Positions 1 to 7,705 of a stretch of DNA of 9,643 nt are shown here, in pieces; the first letter of the stretch is position 1, and each line of letters opens with the position of its first letter. The stretch spans positions 1 to 9,643 of the forward strand of contig JAJUJN010000056.1 in NCBI GenBank assembly GCA_029265335.1. Direction: 5' to 3'. The notes below the pieces were generated by a model. The model was not told the origin of the DNA, did not search any database, and was given only the letters and a program-made list of their open reading frames with translations. Origin of the DNA: Alcaligenaceae bacterium (lineage in GTDB: Bacteria > Pseudomonadota > Gammaproteobacteria > Burkholderiales > Burkholderiaceae_B). Made by a program: the position numbers and the translations under genes.

Positions 1-806
1 ATGAAGCAGCCGGTGCCGTAGGTGTTCTTGACTGCGCCATCGTCGAAGCAGGCCTGGCCGAAGAGTGCAGCCTGCTGATCGCCGGCCATGCCGGCGATGG
101 GGATGGCCGCGCCGAGAATGTCGGGGTCGGTTTCACCAAAAGCAAAACACGAAGGCCGGACTTCGGGAAGAATCTCTGGTGGAATGTCGAATTTGCGCAG
201 CAGCCAGGGGTCCCAGCGTTGTTCCACCAGGTTCCATAGCAGGGTTCGGGAGGCGTTGGTGACGTCGGTCAGGTGCAGCCGACCCCCGCTCAGCTGCCAG
301 GCGAGCCAGGTATCCACGGTGCCAAACGCCAGCTCACCGCGTTCGGCCGCTTCGCGAGCGCCTGGTACATGGGTGAGCAGCCAGGCGATCTTGGTAGCGG
401 AGAAGTAGGGATCTAGCACGAGGCCGGTACGCTGTGTGACTTCGTCGGCAAGACCCTCGCTGCGCAGGCGAGCGCAGTGCTCATGAGTGCGTCGATCTTG
501 CCAGACGATGGCGCGGTGGATGGGCCGGCCGGTGCGTCGGTTCCAGAGCAAAGTGGTTTCGCGTTGATTGGTGATGCCCAGGGCCACCACTTGCGCCGCC
601 GGCACGCCGGCCTGTTGCAAGACCTGGCGGGCCGTGTCGCGTTGGGTGTGCCAGATTTCGTAGGGGTCGTGTTCGACCCAGCCTGGGTGGGGGTAATGCT
701 GCCTGAACTCTTTTTGCGCCTGTGCCACCAACTTGCCAGAGGGGTCGAACAGAATGCTGCGAGAACTCGAGGTGCCTTGGTCGAGAGCCAGCAGATATTG
801 AGTCAT
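1..806 (-). CDS. glpK: Glycerol kinase, N-terminal 268 residues (C-terminus beyond window)
   Basis: Cytoplasmic ATP-dependent kinase that converts glycerol to sn-glycerol 3-phosphate, the substrate of the GlpD enzyme encoded just upstream. I translated the minus strand from the ATG at 806-804 and it stays open to the window edge. FGGY-kinase landmarks are all present: the phosphate-binding DQGTSSSR (residues 9-16), EHDPYEIW (45-52), NQRET (80-84), VWQDRRT (101-107), LDPYFSATK (131-139), GTVDTWL (162-168), DVTNASRT (181-188), [13 protein letters not shown] (239-251) and NTYGTGCF (261-268). The glycerol-contacting residues of the E. coli enzyme are conserved as Arg82, Glu83, Trp102, Tyr134 and Asp243. 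The family is about 500 residues long, so roughly half is missing, cut by the window and not broken. One oddity: the stretch matching the E. coli fructose-bisphosphate loop is one residue shorter and has Ala where E. coli has Arg236. The start overlaps the glpD stop, and a GGAG at 814-817 sits 7 nt upstream. Confidence 0.97.
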   Translation of the reverse strand, partial: MTQYLLALDQGTSSSRSILFDPSGKLVAQAQKEFRQHYPHPGWVEHDPYEIWHTQRDTARQVLQQAGVPAAQVVALGITNQRETTLLWNRRTGRPIHRAIVWQDRRTHEHCARLRSEGLADEVTQRTGLVLDPYFSATKIAWLLTHVPGAREAAERGELAFGTVDTWLAWQLSGGRLHLTDVTNASRTLLWNLVEQRWDPWLLRKFDIPPEILPEVRPSCFAFGETDPDILGAAIPIAGMAGDQQAALFGQACFDDGAVKNTYGTGCF

Positions 807-817
807 GAGTTGTCTCC
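803..817 (-). promoter_or_regulatory. glpK ribosome binding site and ATGA stop/start overlap
   Basis: On the minus strand GGAG (817-814) is followed by 7 nt and then ATGA (806-803). The ATG starts glpK and the TGA ends glpD. This arrangement decides the glpK start and suggests translational coupling, with ribosomes finishing glpD re-initiating on glpK. The coupling itself is inferred. Confidence 0.8.
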
Positions 818-2362
818 GGGAAGCGCCGCCGCCGGGCTGCCGGGGTGGTGGGCAGCCAGCCACTCGTCCAGCTGCGCCGCGGCTCGTGATGGCAGATGCA
901 AGCCGAGCTTGGAGCGGCGCCAGAGGATGTCTTCGGCAGTTCGGGCCCACTCCGTGGTGCAAAGATAGTGAGCCTCGAGCTCGTGCAAGCCTGGCACGAT
1001 TTCTTCACCCAGATCTTTTAGACCTTTGCAATGTGCCAACAAATTATGCAGGCGTGAACCATAGGCGCGCGCGTAACGTTGGCAAAGGGCGGCGGGTAGC
1101 CAATGATAACGGCGCTGTTGCTCCGCCACCCAACGGTCGAAATGGAGTACGTTGCGAATGTGCGGACCGGGGCTGAGGAGGTTTTCGCCACCCGGCAGGC
1201 TGGCGCGCCGGGTCCAGGGCTCGGCCGAGATTCCCAGGTGCTCCACCAGCCCGTCGGTGGCTTCTTCACCCAGTTGCCGAAAGGTGGTGAGCTTGCCACC
1301 GAACACATGGAGCAACGGGGGTGTGCCGGCCTGCCAGTCCAGATGGTAGTCGCGCGTGACGGCGGCCGCCTCGCTGTGATGATCGTCCAGCAGGGGTCGC
1401 ACCCCGGCAAAGTGCCAAACGATATCCTTGGGCGCAATCGGGCGGGCAAGATAGCGGTTGACTGCCTCGCACAAATAAAGGATTTCGGCGGGGCTTGCTC
1501 GTGCCTGGGCGGGGTCGTCGTGGTGTTCTTCGTCGGTAGTGCCGATCAAGGTGAATGTGCCTTCGTACGGAATGGCAAACACCACTCGTTGATCGGGTTG
1601 CTGCAAAAGGTAGGCGAAATCGTGGGCGAAGAGGCGTGGCACCACGATATGGCTGCCACGTACCAAGCGGAGCTCGCGCCCGGGCGGCAGCGGCAAGCCA
1701 GGGACTTGCGTGGCCCAGGGCCCGGTGGCGTTGATAACCGCTCGCGCGCGCCAAGCAGTGCTTTGGTGGCTGCCGCAGGGCTGCAAGATCACTTGCCAAC
1801 CATCGGCCCGCGCTTGCACATCCACGCATCGATGCCGCACGAGTATGCGCGCGCCGCGCTCTGCCGCGTCGAGCGCAGTGAGGGTTACCAGTCGGGCATC
1901 GTCTACCCAGCCGTCGGAATAGGCAAAGCCGCGTGTGAGCTTCGCGTTCAAACGTTGCCCTGCCACATGTTGTTCGAGGTTCAGCATTTCCGAGCCGGGC
2001 AGCAGACGGCGGCGCGCCAGGTGATCGTAGATGAAGAGACCGCTGCGAATGAGCCATGCCGAGCGCTGCTCGGGTTGGTGAGGCATCACAAAGCGCAATG
2101 GCCACATGATGTGGGGCGCCGAGCGCAGCAGCACTTCGCGCTCGCGCAACGCCTTGCGCACCAAGCCGAATTCGTAGTGTTCCAGGTAGCGCAGGCCGCC
2201 ATGGATCAGTTTGGTAGAGGCCGACGAGGTGTGAGCGGCCAGGTCGTCTTGTTCGGCCAGCACCACCGACAGGCCCCGGCCGGCTGCATCACGAGCGATG
2301 CCGGCGCCATTGATGCCGCCGCCAATCACGAGAACGTCGCATTCGGCCGTAGTTTGCTGCAT
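803..2362 (-). CDS. glpD: Aerobic glycerol-3-phosphate dehydrogenase (FAD-dependent)
   Basis: Flavoenzyme of the inner membrane face that oxidises sn-glycerol 3-phosphate to dihydroxyacetone phosphate and passes electrons to quinone. From the ATG at 2362 the product is 519 residues, close to the 501 of E. coli GlpD. The N-terminal FAD-binding Rossmann motif [20 protein letters not shown] spans residues 9-28, followed by the family signature [20 protein letters not shown] (46-65). NATGPWA (211-217), the [11 protein letters not shown] stretch (274-284), FAGVRPLL (318-325) and [15 protein letters not shown] (352-366) are further DAO/GlpD landmarks. The C-terminal domain (about 390-505) is the usual helical cap. 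An upstream in-frame GTG at 2413 would add 17 residues before the Rossmann strand; I prefer 2362 because ATG has GGAG at 2373-2376 and fits the family N-terminus. It lies 122 bp downstream of yheT and overlaps glpK by 4 bp. No glpF or glpR is visible in the window. Confidence 0.97.
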   Translation of the reverse strand: MQQTTAECDVLVIGGGINGAGIARDAAGRGLSVVLAEQDDLAAHTSSASTKLIHGGLRYLEHYEFGLVRKALREREVLLRSAPHIMWPLRFVMPHQPEQRSAWLIRSGLFIYDHLARRRLLPGSEMLNLEQHVAGQRLNAKLTRGFAYSDGWVDDARLVTLTALDAAERGARILVRHRCVDVQARADGWQVILQPCGSHQSTAWRARAVINATGPWATQVPGLPLPPGRELRLVRGSHIVVPRLFAHDFAYLLQQPDQRVVFAIPYEGTFTLIGTTDEEHHDDPAQARASPAEILYLCEAVNRYLARPIAPKDIVWHFAGVRPLLDDHHSEAAAVTRDYHLDWQAGTPPLLHVFGGKLTTFRQLGEEATDGLVEHLGISAEPWTRRASLPGGENLLSPGPHIRNVLHFDRWVAEQQRRYHWLPAALCQRYARAYGSRLHNLLAHCKGLKDLGEEIVPGLHELEAHYLCTTEWARTAEDILWRRSKLGLHLPSRAAAQLDEWLAAHHPGSPAAALPGDNS

Positions 2363-2484
2363 GGTGTGGAGTCTCCAGGCCAGGATGATCACCGCAGGAA
2401 AGTGTGATTCCACGCCATGGTAACGTGCCCCAACCCTCTGCGCTCGGCGCGAGATCGGGCCACGCGCGGGTTAACGCGCTTACT
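2363..2484 (-). other. glpD leader / yheT-glpD intergenic region
   Basis: This 122-bp gap is presumably where glpD transcription starts if the glycerol genes have their own unit. I see a Shine-Dalgarno GGAG at 2373-2376, 10 nt before the glpD ATG. It sits inside the symmetric 11-mer TGGAGTCTCCA (2367-2377). A GC-rich 5-bp stem (GCGCG/CGCGC around 2464-2479) follows yheT but has no T-tract after it on the minus strand, so it is not a convincing intrinsic terminator. No good -35/-10 pair and no match to the E. coli GlpR operator was found by eye. Confidence 0.35.
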
Positions 2485-3546
2485 TTACTCTCGTGCGCCG
2501 AAGAAGCGTTCGATGCGGCGCGGCAACCAGTGCAAATGGCCGCGGCCACGTCCAGTGACAAAGCCCACATGCCCGCCCGTGGCCGGCTGATGCAGCAGCA
2601 CGCGCCGGCTGACCTCGCGGGGATGCGGTAAACAGTGGCTGGGTACGAAAGGGTCGTTGCGCGCGTTGAGCAACAAGGTGGGGGTTTCGATGGCCCGCAA
2701 CACCGGCTTGGCGCTGGCTTGCGTCCAATAATCGTCGACATCACGAAAACCGTGTACCGGCGCCGTGTAGGCGTCGTCGAAAGCGCGCAGTGTGCGGGAG
2801 TGCGACACGCGCCAGGCATCGAATGCGCCCGGAAACTTCTGCGCCTTGCGCAACACTTTGGGCTTGAGCGAGCTCAGGAAATGGCGGGTGTAGAGTTCAC
2901 GCTGCAGCAAGCCCTGGCTGAGGTGGTTGCCGCAGGTCAAGAGATCGAGAGGAGCCGAGACCACGGCCGCGGCACGCAACACCTGGCTGTGGTCGGGATC
3001 GTTGCCCAGGTAGCGGGCGAGCGCATTGCCGCCCAGCGACACACCGATTGCGTGCCAAGCGGCTTGAGGCAAGCGGGCGCGTACTTGCTCGATCAACCAG
3101 CGCACTTCTTCGACATCACCCGAGTGATAGGCTCGCAGCAGCCGGTTGGGAGTGCCCGAGCAACCGCGGAAATGCGGCACCGCCACCACCCAGCCACGAG
3201 CACGAAAATGATGACTCAAGGCGCGCGCATAATGGCTGGAGCTGCAGCCTTCCAGGCCGTGAAACACCATGACGGCACGGCGGCTGTAGCGCTGCGGTCC
3301 GGGCGGCAGCAGGCTATCGAGATTAGAGCGCTCGGGCTCGGCAAGGACGGCGTTGAGCCGACCCGGTTCCATCCCCGGCAACACCCAGTCGATGTCGAGA
3401 AAGTCGCCATCGGGCGTATTCAGGCGCTCCCGACTGTAAGTTACCTGCGGACAGGGCGCCCAGCGGGCCGCATAGATGGTTTGCGTGTGCCCGTCGGGCA
3501 GCCACCACGGTGTAGGGCAAGGTGACGCATCGAAACGGGCAGACAT
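2485..3546 (-). CDS. yheT: YheT-family alpha/beta hydrolase
   Basis: Predicted soluble serine hydrolase of the YheT/UPF0017 group (esterase-lipase-like alpha/beta fold). The physiological substrate of this group is not established. The protein is 353 residues, near the 340 of E. coli YheT. Family hallmarks are the N-terminal WWLPDGHTQTIYAARW (14-29), the oxyanion/first-strand motif VMVFHGLEGCSSSHYA (92-107), NFRG-like VPHFRGCSG (123-131), and the nucleophile elbow GVSLGGNALARYLGN (168-182) with Ser170. The other likely triad members are Asp298 in LLNARNDPFVP (292-302) and His326 in ATGGHVGFV (322-330). The segment at about 68-90 (LAEPERSNLDSLLPP and following) looks like a small insertion before the first core strand. 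The gene begins 24 bp after the zinc-finger stop codon, so it is probably co-transcribed with it and ilvE. No clear Shine-Dalgarno sequence precedes the ATG at 3546, and I saw no better nearby start. Confidence 0.93.
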   Translation of the reverse strand: MSARFDASPCPTPWWLPDGHTQTIYAARWAPCPQVTYSRERLNTPDGDFLDIDWVLPGMEPGRLNAVLAEPERSNLDSLLPPGPQRYSRRAVMVFHGLEGCSSSHYARALSHHFRARGWVVAVPHFRGCSGTPNRLLRAYHSGDVEEVRWLIEQVRARLPQAAWHAIGVSLGGNALARYLGNDPDHSQVLRAAAVVSAPLDLLTCGNHLSQGLLQRELYTRHFLSSLKPKVLRKAQKFPGAFDAWRVSHSRTLRAFDDAYTAPVHGFRDVDDYWTQASAKPVLRAIETPTLLLNARNDPFVPSHCLPHPREVSRRVLLHQPATGGHVGFVTGRGRGHLHWLPRRIERFFGARE

Positions 3547-3570
3547 GCAGAAAAGATGATTGAGGTGCGC

Positions 3571-3771
3571 TCAGGAGTTGGGGGGCAGGGCGCCACCCTT
3601 CAGACGGTACAACGTGCCGCAATAAGGGCACTGATCACTGCCCGTGGTGGCGAGCTCGAGATACACCTTGGGATGGAGGTTCCATACCGGTGTGTGCGGG
3701 CCCGGGCAGGATACCGGGAGATCTTCGGGATCGACTTCGTGGACAGCCTGCGGAGTGACGATGTTTGACAT
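3571..3771 (-). CDS. Small CHCC-type zinc-finger protein
   Basis: A 66-residue protein of the zf-CHCC family (PF10276 type), related to the zinc-binding domain of mitochondrial complex I subunit NDUFS6. The likely Zn ligands are Cys22 (in LPVSCPGP), His33 (in NLHPKVYLEL), Cys48 and Cys51 (in QCPYCGTLYRLK); His26 is an alternative ligand. The pattern around HPKVYLEL and CxYCGxxY is the characteristic part. The function of free-standing bacterial members is unknown to me; in many betaproteobacteria a homologue sits beside ilvE, as here. I chose the ATG at 3771, 8 bp after the ilvE stop, over an in-frame TTG at 3783 that lies almost on top of the GAGG at 3785-3788 and would overlap ilvE. The GAGG is 13 nt from the ATG, longer than ideal. 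No signal peptide or membrane segment. Confidence 0.88.
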   Translation of the reverse strand: MSNIVTPQAVHEVDPEDLPVSCPGPHTPVWNLHPKVYLELATTGSDQCPYCGTLYRLKGGALPPNS

Positions 3772-3779
3772 AGAGCGGT

Positions 3780-4700
3780 TCAAACCTCGGTGAGCCAGTG
3801 ATGATATTTGGGATTGCGCCCGTTCACCACGTCGAAGAAGGCGGACTGCAGTTTTTCGGTGATGGGGCCCCGGCTGCCGGTGCCGATACGACGGTTGTCG
3901 AGTTCGCGGATGGGCGTGACCTCGGCCGCTGTGCCGGTGAAGAAGGCTTCGTCGGCGATGTAGATGTCGTCGCGCGTGATGCGGCGAGTGCGCACCTCAA
4001 GGCCGAGATCGGCGGCGAGTGCATGCACGGTGTCGCGCGTGATGCCGGTGAGTGCCGAGGCAATCTCGGGCTCGTAGATAACGCCGTTGTGCACGATGAA
4101 AAGGTTCTCGCCTGCCCCCTCGGCCACGAAGCCGTCGGTGTCGAGCAGCAAGGCTTCATCGTAGCCGTCTTGGGTGGCTTCGAGGTTGGCAATGATGGAG
4201 TTGGCGTAGGTGCCCGCCATTTTGGCGCGCGGCATGGTGACGTTCACATGATGACGCTGGAACGACGACGTTTTGACCCGAATGCCTTTTTCGATGCCTT
4301 CTTCGCCCAGATAGGCGCCCCAGGGCCAGGCGGCGATGGCCACATGCACCTTGGCGCCACGAGGTGATACGCCCATTTTTTCGGAACCATAGAACGCCAG
4401 CGGCCGGAGGTAGCAGGATTCGAGCTGGTTGGCGCGAACCGCCTCGATTTGGGCGTTGTTGAGCTCGTCTTGGGTGTACGGCATGGGCATCATGTAGATG
4501 TGCGCCGAATTGAACAGACGACGAGTGTGATCTTGCAGGCGGAAAATGGCGGTGCCGATTTCGGTTTTGTAGGCCCGCACGCCTTCGAAGACCGACAGCC
4601 CATAGTGCAACGAATGCGAAAGTACGTGAATGTTCGCCTCGCGCCAGGGCACCAAAGCGCCATCGAACCAGATGAAGCCGTCGCGGTCTGCCATCGACAT
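3780..4700 (-). CDS. ilvE: Branched-chain amino acid aminotransferase
   Basis: PLP-dependent fold-type IV transaminase that interconverts leucine, isoleucine and valine with their 2-oxo acids using glutamate/2-oxoglutarate; last step of branched-chain amino acid biosynthesis, in the cytosol. The product is 306 residues (E. coli IlvE, 309). Landmarks: [20 protein letters not shown] (9-28), [13 protein letters not shown] (32-44), YLRPLAFYG (97-105), the Schiff-base Lys160 in [13 protein letters not shown] (156-168), the class IV signature with EGAGENLF (194-201), GITRDTV, and [12 protein letters not shown] with the phosphate-binding Gly-Thr-Ala-Ala. The ATG at 4700 is preceded by AAAGGA at 4709-4714 with 8-nt spacing; a second in-frame ATG two codons later is also possible. 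It follows glnE after 64 bp that contain a good -10 box, and heads a probable three-gene unit with the zinc-finger and yheT genes. I see no leader peptide or attenuator in that gap. Confidence 0.97.
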   Translation of the reverse strand: MSMADRDGFIWFDGALVPWREANIHVLSHSLHYGLSVFEGVRAYKTEIGTAIFRLQDHTRRLFNSAHIYMMPMPYTQDELNNAQIEAVRANQLESCYLRPLAFYGSEKMGVSPRGAKVHVAIAAWPWGAYLGEEGIEKGIRVKTSSFQRHHVNVTMPRAKMAGTYANSIIANLEATQDGYDEALLLDTDGFVAEGAGENLFIVHNGVIYEPEIASALTGITRDTVHALAADLGLEVRTRRITRDDIYIADEAFFTGTAAEVTPIRELDNRRIGTGSRGPITEKLQSAFFDVVNGRNPKYHHWLTEV

Positions 4701-4708
4701 GATGAGAA

Positions 4709-4714
4709 TCCTTT
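4709..4714 (-). promoter_or_regulatory. ilvE ribosome binding site
   Basis: AAAGGA on the minus strand, 8 nt upstream of the ilvE ATG at 4700; the best-placed Shine-Dalgarno sequence in the window. Confidence 0.75.
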
Positions 4715-4726
4715 GGAAGGGTAACG

Positions 4727-4740
4727 GGTTTGATCGAACC
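4727..4740. promoter_or_regulatory. Imperfect palindrome at the predicted ilvE transcription start
   Basis: The 14-mer GGTTTGATCGAACC is symmetric about GATC except for one T/G pair (6 of 7 half-site positions complementary). It covers the position where transcription from the TATAAT at 4745-4750 would begin (about 4738), so it could be an operator. No regulator can be assigned from the sequence, and chance cannot be excluded for a site this short. Confidence 0.3.
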
Positions 4741-4744
4741 TGCG

Positions 4745-4750
4745 ATTATA
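4745..4750 (-). promoter_or_regulatory. Probable -10 box of the ilvE promoter
   Basis: A perfect TATAAT reads on the minus strand, giving a predicted start near 4738 and a leader of roughly 37 nt before the ilvE ATG. The -35 position, inside the last codons of glnE, is poor (GCCCCA at 17-nt spacing), so the promoter may be weak, activator-dependent, or fortuitous. The AT-rich box stands out in this GC-rich sequence. Confidence 0.5.
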
Positions 4751-4764
4751 CGGTTTGCATTCGT

Positions 4765-7596
4765 TTATGGGGCAGAACGAAGGCCGGCGGCAGAAGCAGG
4801 CGCCGGATCAGCGCCGAAAACATGCTCCCAGAGAGCCAGCACCGCCTCGCGTTCGGCCGCCATACGCTCCGGAGCCAAGCGGGCCTTGTCGGCGCCCTGC
4901 AGGCGCAGAGCATGCTGCTCGCGCCGCAGATTGCGGTAGGCGTCGCCCACCTCGTGGGCCAGGTCGAGCGGAATGAGGCCGGCGGTGCCGGCGAGGCGCA
5001 GAAGGGCGATATTACCCAGGTTGTGCAGCAGTTCAGGGTGCTCACGCACGTGGCGCAAGACCAGAAACTGGGTGATGAACTCCACATCCACCATGCCACC
5101 GCGGTCGTGCTTCACGTCGAAGAGGGCGGTGCGGTTTGGGTGTCCCGCACTGATGCGCTCGCGCATGGTGAGCACGTCGGCTCGCAGCGTTTCGCTGTTT
5201 CGCTCTTGCAGTAGCACCTCGCGCCGGATTCTCTCGAAACGCTCGCCCAAAAGGGCGTCGCCAGCGGCGAAGCGGGCCCGGGTGAGCGCCTGATGTTCCC
5301 AGGTCCAGGCGCTCTCGCGTTGATAGCGCTCGAAGGCTTCCACCGAAGCGGCCACCAGGCCGGCGTCGCCGTCGGGGCGCAAACGTAGATCTACCTCGTA
5401 CAGCCGGCCCGAAGAGGTGAGCGAGCTGAGCCAGGACACGATGCGGCGCGCATAGCGCACATAGGTTTCGCTGGCGCCGCCGTCGTCGTCGAAGAGGAAC
5501 ACCAGGTCGAGGTCGGAGTCGTAGCCCAGTTCCTTGCCGCCCAGTTTGCCGTAGGCCACCACGGCAAAACGTGGTGGTTGGCTGGCGTCTTGCGCCACGA
5601 GTGGCCAGACGCGGGCGAGGCTCTGCTCCAGCAGGAGATCGGCGAGCAGCGAGAGATCGTCGCCCACGGCTTCGACCGACAGATTGGACTCGAGGTCTTG
5701 GGCCAGCACGTGAAAGCTCACCCGCCGCTGCGTGTCGCGCATCAGGTTCATCTGCCGCTCGATGTCGGGGCTGCCGTCGGGAAGCAGGCATTGGTCGAGG
5801 TCGGCGACCAGTTGCTGACCGATCTGCTCGAAGTCGAGTGGTTCCATGAGTGCACGCCAGTCGATCAGGCTGTCGAGCAGTAAGGGATTACGCGTGAGGT
5901 ATTGGGCGACCCATTCACTGGCCGCCATCATGCGTGCGACCCGAGCCAGCGTGAGCGGGTACTCGGCGAGCAAACTGAGATACACCCGACGCTGCGCAAT
6001 CTGCTCGATCAGGTCGAGCAAGCGGCGCAAGGCTTCGGCCGGGGCCCGGGTGAGCGCAGCGGCCTCCACCATACGCGGCAGAAGGTCATCCACGCGGCTG
6101 CGACTCGATTCCGGCAAACCCCGGATGCGTGGGCTGTCGAGCAGCGCCTGCACTCGGCGCAAAAGTTCGTCGGCTTCGCCGGGCAGGGTGTCGCGTATGA
6201 GCTGTTCCAGATCGAGCCCTTCGGGCTCGACCGAATGATCGTTCGAGCCCGCGCCGGTACGGGCACTGCCCGCCGCGGTTTCGCGCTGCAGGCCGGCCAG
6301 CCGAAAGACGTCGCGAAAGCGTGACACCACGAACTCCCGGTGTGAGCGCAAGGTGCGATCGAGGGTCTGCACATCTGGCATCTGCATCGCCTCAGCCAAG
6401 GCGTCGCGAGCCTCGGCCTGTCGCGGCAGCTGGTGAGTTTGCTGATCTTCGCGATACTGCAACATATGCTCGAGTCGCCGAAGAAATCGATAGGCGGCCT
6501 CGAGCTGTTGGGCGTCGGAGCTTGACAGCAACCCCGCCTGATGCTGGGCGGCCAGCGCCTTCAGCAGGTTGGCGTGTTGCAGCGCAGGCATGCGCCCGCC
6601 TCGCACGAGCTGGGTCAACTGCACGATGAATTCGATTTCGCGTATGCCGCCTTCGCCCAGCTTGATGTTGTCAGGCGGCACAGGTTCAGGTCGACCTACG
6701 CCCAGTGAGCGTCGATTCCAGTCGTCTCGGATGCGTTCGCGCAGGCCGCGCAAGGCGGCAATGGCGTCGAAGTCGAAATACTTGCGATAAACGAAGGGCC
6801 GTCTCAGGGCTTCTACCTGCTCCATTTGCGACCTGGGGTCGCTGCCTTCGAAAGCCTGTGCCGGTAGCCAGCGGGCCTTCAGCCAGGCGTAGCGCTCCCA
6901 CTCGCGACCTTGCGAAATGAGGTAGTGCTCGAGCGCGTCGAGGCTCCAGGCCAGTGGCCCGGAGTTGCCATCGGGCCGCAAACGCAGATCCGTACGAAAC
7001 ACCTGGCCCAGGTCGTCAATCTCAGAGAGCACCGGCATCATGCGTCGGGTCACCTGAGCATAGAACTCGTGATGCGAGATGGGCCGACGGCCGGTGGTTT
7101 CGCCTTCGGAGCCATAGAGCATCACGAGGTCGATATCGGACGACACATTGAGCTCGCGCCCTCCCAGTTTGCCCATACCAATCATGAGGAGCTCCTGGGG
7201 TTTGCCGGTGTGGGGGTCGAGCGGTATTCCATGCCCTGCGGCGAGTTTGTTCGCCACGGCGCGATAGGCCTCGGCCACCGCAATATCGGCAAGGTCGGAC
7301 ATCGCTTCGATCACTTCTTCGAGCGAGGCCAGCCCCGCGAGGTCGCGCACCATCAAAACATGGAAGACGCGTCGCCGCAGGCGGCGCACCGCTACGCGGC
7401 AGCTTTCGATGGTGGGCGCTTGGGGATGAGCCGGCTCCACACCGCATTCGGCGAGCCAGTGCTCAATGCGGGCGCGGTCTACCGGCTGAGCTGCGGCCTC
7501 GGCCAACCAGGCGTCGTCACCGGGATGGGATTCGAGATGCCAGCGCAGCACGTGAGACCACGCCAACGCTGGAGCAAGCAAGGAAAATGATGTCAT
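4765..7596 (-). CDS. glnE: Bifunctional glutamine synthetase adenylyltransferase / adenylyl-removing enzyme
   Basis: Cytoplasmic nitrogen-control enzyme. It adds AMP to, and phosphorolytically removes AMP from, the regulatory tyrosine of glutamine synthetase under PII control. From the ATG at 7596 it is 943 residues (E. coli, 946). The N-terminal adenylyl-removing half has [18 protein letters not shown] (140-157; metal ligands Asp154/Asp156), [13 protein letters not shown] (202-214) and [16 protein letters not shown] (311-326). A linker (about 434-462) leads to the adenylyltransferase half with [17 protein letters not shown] (682-698; Asp695/Asp697), [12 protein letters not shown] (735-746) and [12 protein letters not shown] (832-843). 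Both nucleotidyltransferase sites look intact. Start is uncertain: an in-frame ATG at 7686 (973 residues) and a GTG at 7728 (987, overlapping yhdP) are also open. I chose 7596 because the next upstream codons are unusually AT-rich, the length fits, and it leaves room for the divergent promoters; the preceding GGGGG (7601-7605) is a mediocre ribosome site. It is transcribed away from yhdP and precedes ilvE. Confidence 0.96.
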   Translation of the reverse strand: MTSFSLLAPALAWSHVLRWHLESHPGDDAWLAEAAAQPVDRARIEHWLAECGVEPAHPQAPTIESCRVAVRRLRRRVFHVLMVRDLAGLASLEEVIEAMSDLADIAVAEAYRAVANKLAAGHGIPLDPHTGKPQELLMIGMGKLGGRELNVSSDIDLVMLYGSEGETTGRRPISHHEFYAQVTRRMMPVLSEIDDLGQVFRTDLRLRPDGNSGPLAWSLDALEHYLISQGREWERYAWLKARWLPAQAFEGSDPRSQMEQVEALRRPFVYRKYFDFDAIAALRGLRERIRDDWNRRSLGVGRPEPVPPDNIKLGEGGIREIEFIVQLTQLVRGGRMPALQHANLLKALAAQHQAGLLSSSDAQQLEAAYRFLRRLEHMLQYREDQQTHQLPRQAEARDALAEAMQMPDVQTLDRTLRSHREFVVSRFRDVFRLAGLQRETAAGSARTGAGSNDHSVEPEGLDLEQLIRDTLPGEADELLRRVQALLDSPRIRGLPESSRSRVDDLLPRMVEAAALTRAPAEALRRLLDLIEQIAQRRVYLSLLAEYPLTLARVARMMAASEWVAQYLTRNPLLLDSLIDWRALMEPLDFEQIGQQLVADLDQCLLPDGSPDIERQMNLMRDTQRRVSFHVLAQDLESNLSVEAVGDDLSLLADLLLEQSLARVWPLVAQDASQPPRFAVVAYGKLGGKELGYDSDLDLVFLFDDDGGASETYVRYARRIVSWLSSLTSSGRLYEVDLRLRPDGDAGLVAASVEAFERYQRESAWTWEHQALTRARFAAGDALLGERFERIRREVLLQERNSETLRADVLTMRERISAGHPNRTALFDVKHDRGGMVDVEFITQFLVLRHVREHPELLHNLGNIALLRLAGTAGLIPLDLAHEVGDAYRNLRREQHALRLQGADKARLAPERMAAEREAVLALWEHVFGADPAPASAAGLRSAP
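6002..6020. repeat. Intragenic inverted repeat in glnE
   Basis: TGCTCGA (6002-6008) and TCGAGCA (6014-6020) are perfect 7-bp arms around a 5-nt loop. The arms encode Leu-Leu-Asp and Ile-Glu-Gln codons, so codon bias alone may explain it. Confidence 0.3.
6212..6251. repeat. Three-arm inverted-repeat cluster in the glnE interdomain linker
   Basis: TCGAGCCC (6212-6219), GGGCTCGA (6223-6230) and TCGAGCCC (6243-6250) lie within 40 bp. The middle arm can pair with the left arm (8 bp, 3-nt loop) or with the right arm (9 bp counting 6222/6251, 12-nt loop). The two hairpins are mutually exclusive. The segment encodes residues about 450-462 of GlnE, in the poorly conserved linker between the two catalytic halves. 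Confidence 0.6.
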
Positions 7597-7639
7597 GGCG
7601 CCCCCACTGGCCACCGCGCCGGGGGCCAGCCGTACGGCC

Positions 7640-7663
7640 GAATCAAGCCGAGCGTGAATCAAG
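7640..7663. repeat. Direct repeat of GAATCAAG upstream of yhdP
   Basis: GAATCAAG occurs at 7640-7647 and again at 7656-7663, 16 bp apart start to start, ending 1 nt before the TATAAA box. The spacing is somewhat more than one helical turn, so the copies are not on exactly the same face. It could be a tandem regulator site or chance. Confidence 0.35.
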
Positions 7664-7664
7664 G

Positions 7665-7670
7665 TATAAA
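7665..7670 (+). promoter_or_regulatory. Possible -10 box for yhdP
   Basis: TATAAA lies 42 nt upstream of the yhdP ATG in the AT-rich core. The hexamer 17 nt upstream (ATCAAG, 7642-7647) is a poor -35 match and coincides with the first GAATCAAG copy. Confidence 0.35.
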
Positions 7671-7702
7671 GCTTAACTGAATCCATGGTCTCGACAGCAG
7701 GC

Positions 7703-7705
7703 AGG
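7703..7705 (+). promoter_or_regulatory. Weak ribosome binding site of yhdP
   Basis: An AGG (in GCAGG) ends 7 nt before the ATG at 7713. It is short but correctly spaced and supports that start. Confidence 0.4.

Noticed and set aside
481..1008. Minus-strand frame across the glpD-glpK junction
   Set aside because: Out of frame with both genes; both proteins read through normally with a 4-bp overlap.
1220..1229. Palindrome CTCGGCCGAG inside glpD
   Set aside because: A single 10-bp palindrome in GC-rich coding sequence is unremarkable.
1266..2105. Minus-strand frame in a second register of glpD
   Set aside because: Frame shadow rich in Arg/Ala/Pro; glpD is intact in the real frame, so there is no frameshift.
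1103..2407. Long plus-strand open frame (434 codons) opposite glpD
   Set aside because: It is antisense to a well-conserved GlpD, has no recognisable motif, and long antisense frames are common opposite GC-rich genes with G/C-ending codons.
2464..2479. GC-rich stem after yheT as an intrinsic terminator
   Set aside because: Only about 5 bp and no T-tract downstream on the minus strand.
2635..3525. Plus-strand open frame (296 codons) opposite yheT
   Set aside because: Antisense to a clear YheT-family gene; the translation shows no family features.
5042..5791. Out-of-frame minus-strand reading frame within glnE
   Set aside because: Arg-rich shadow; the GlnE adenylyltransferase domain is intact across the same stretch.
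6910..7590. Plus-strand open frame opposite the 5' part of glnE
   Set aside because: Antisense shadow with no motif or ribosome site.
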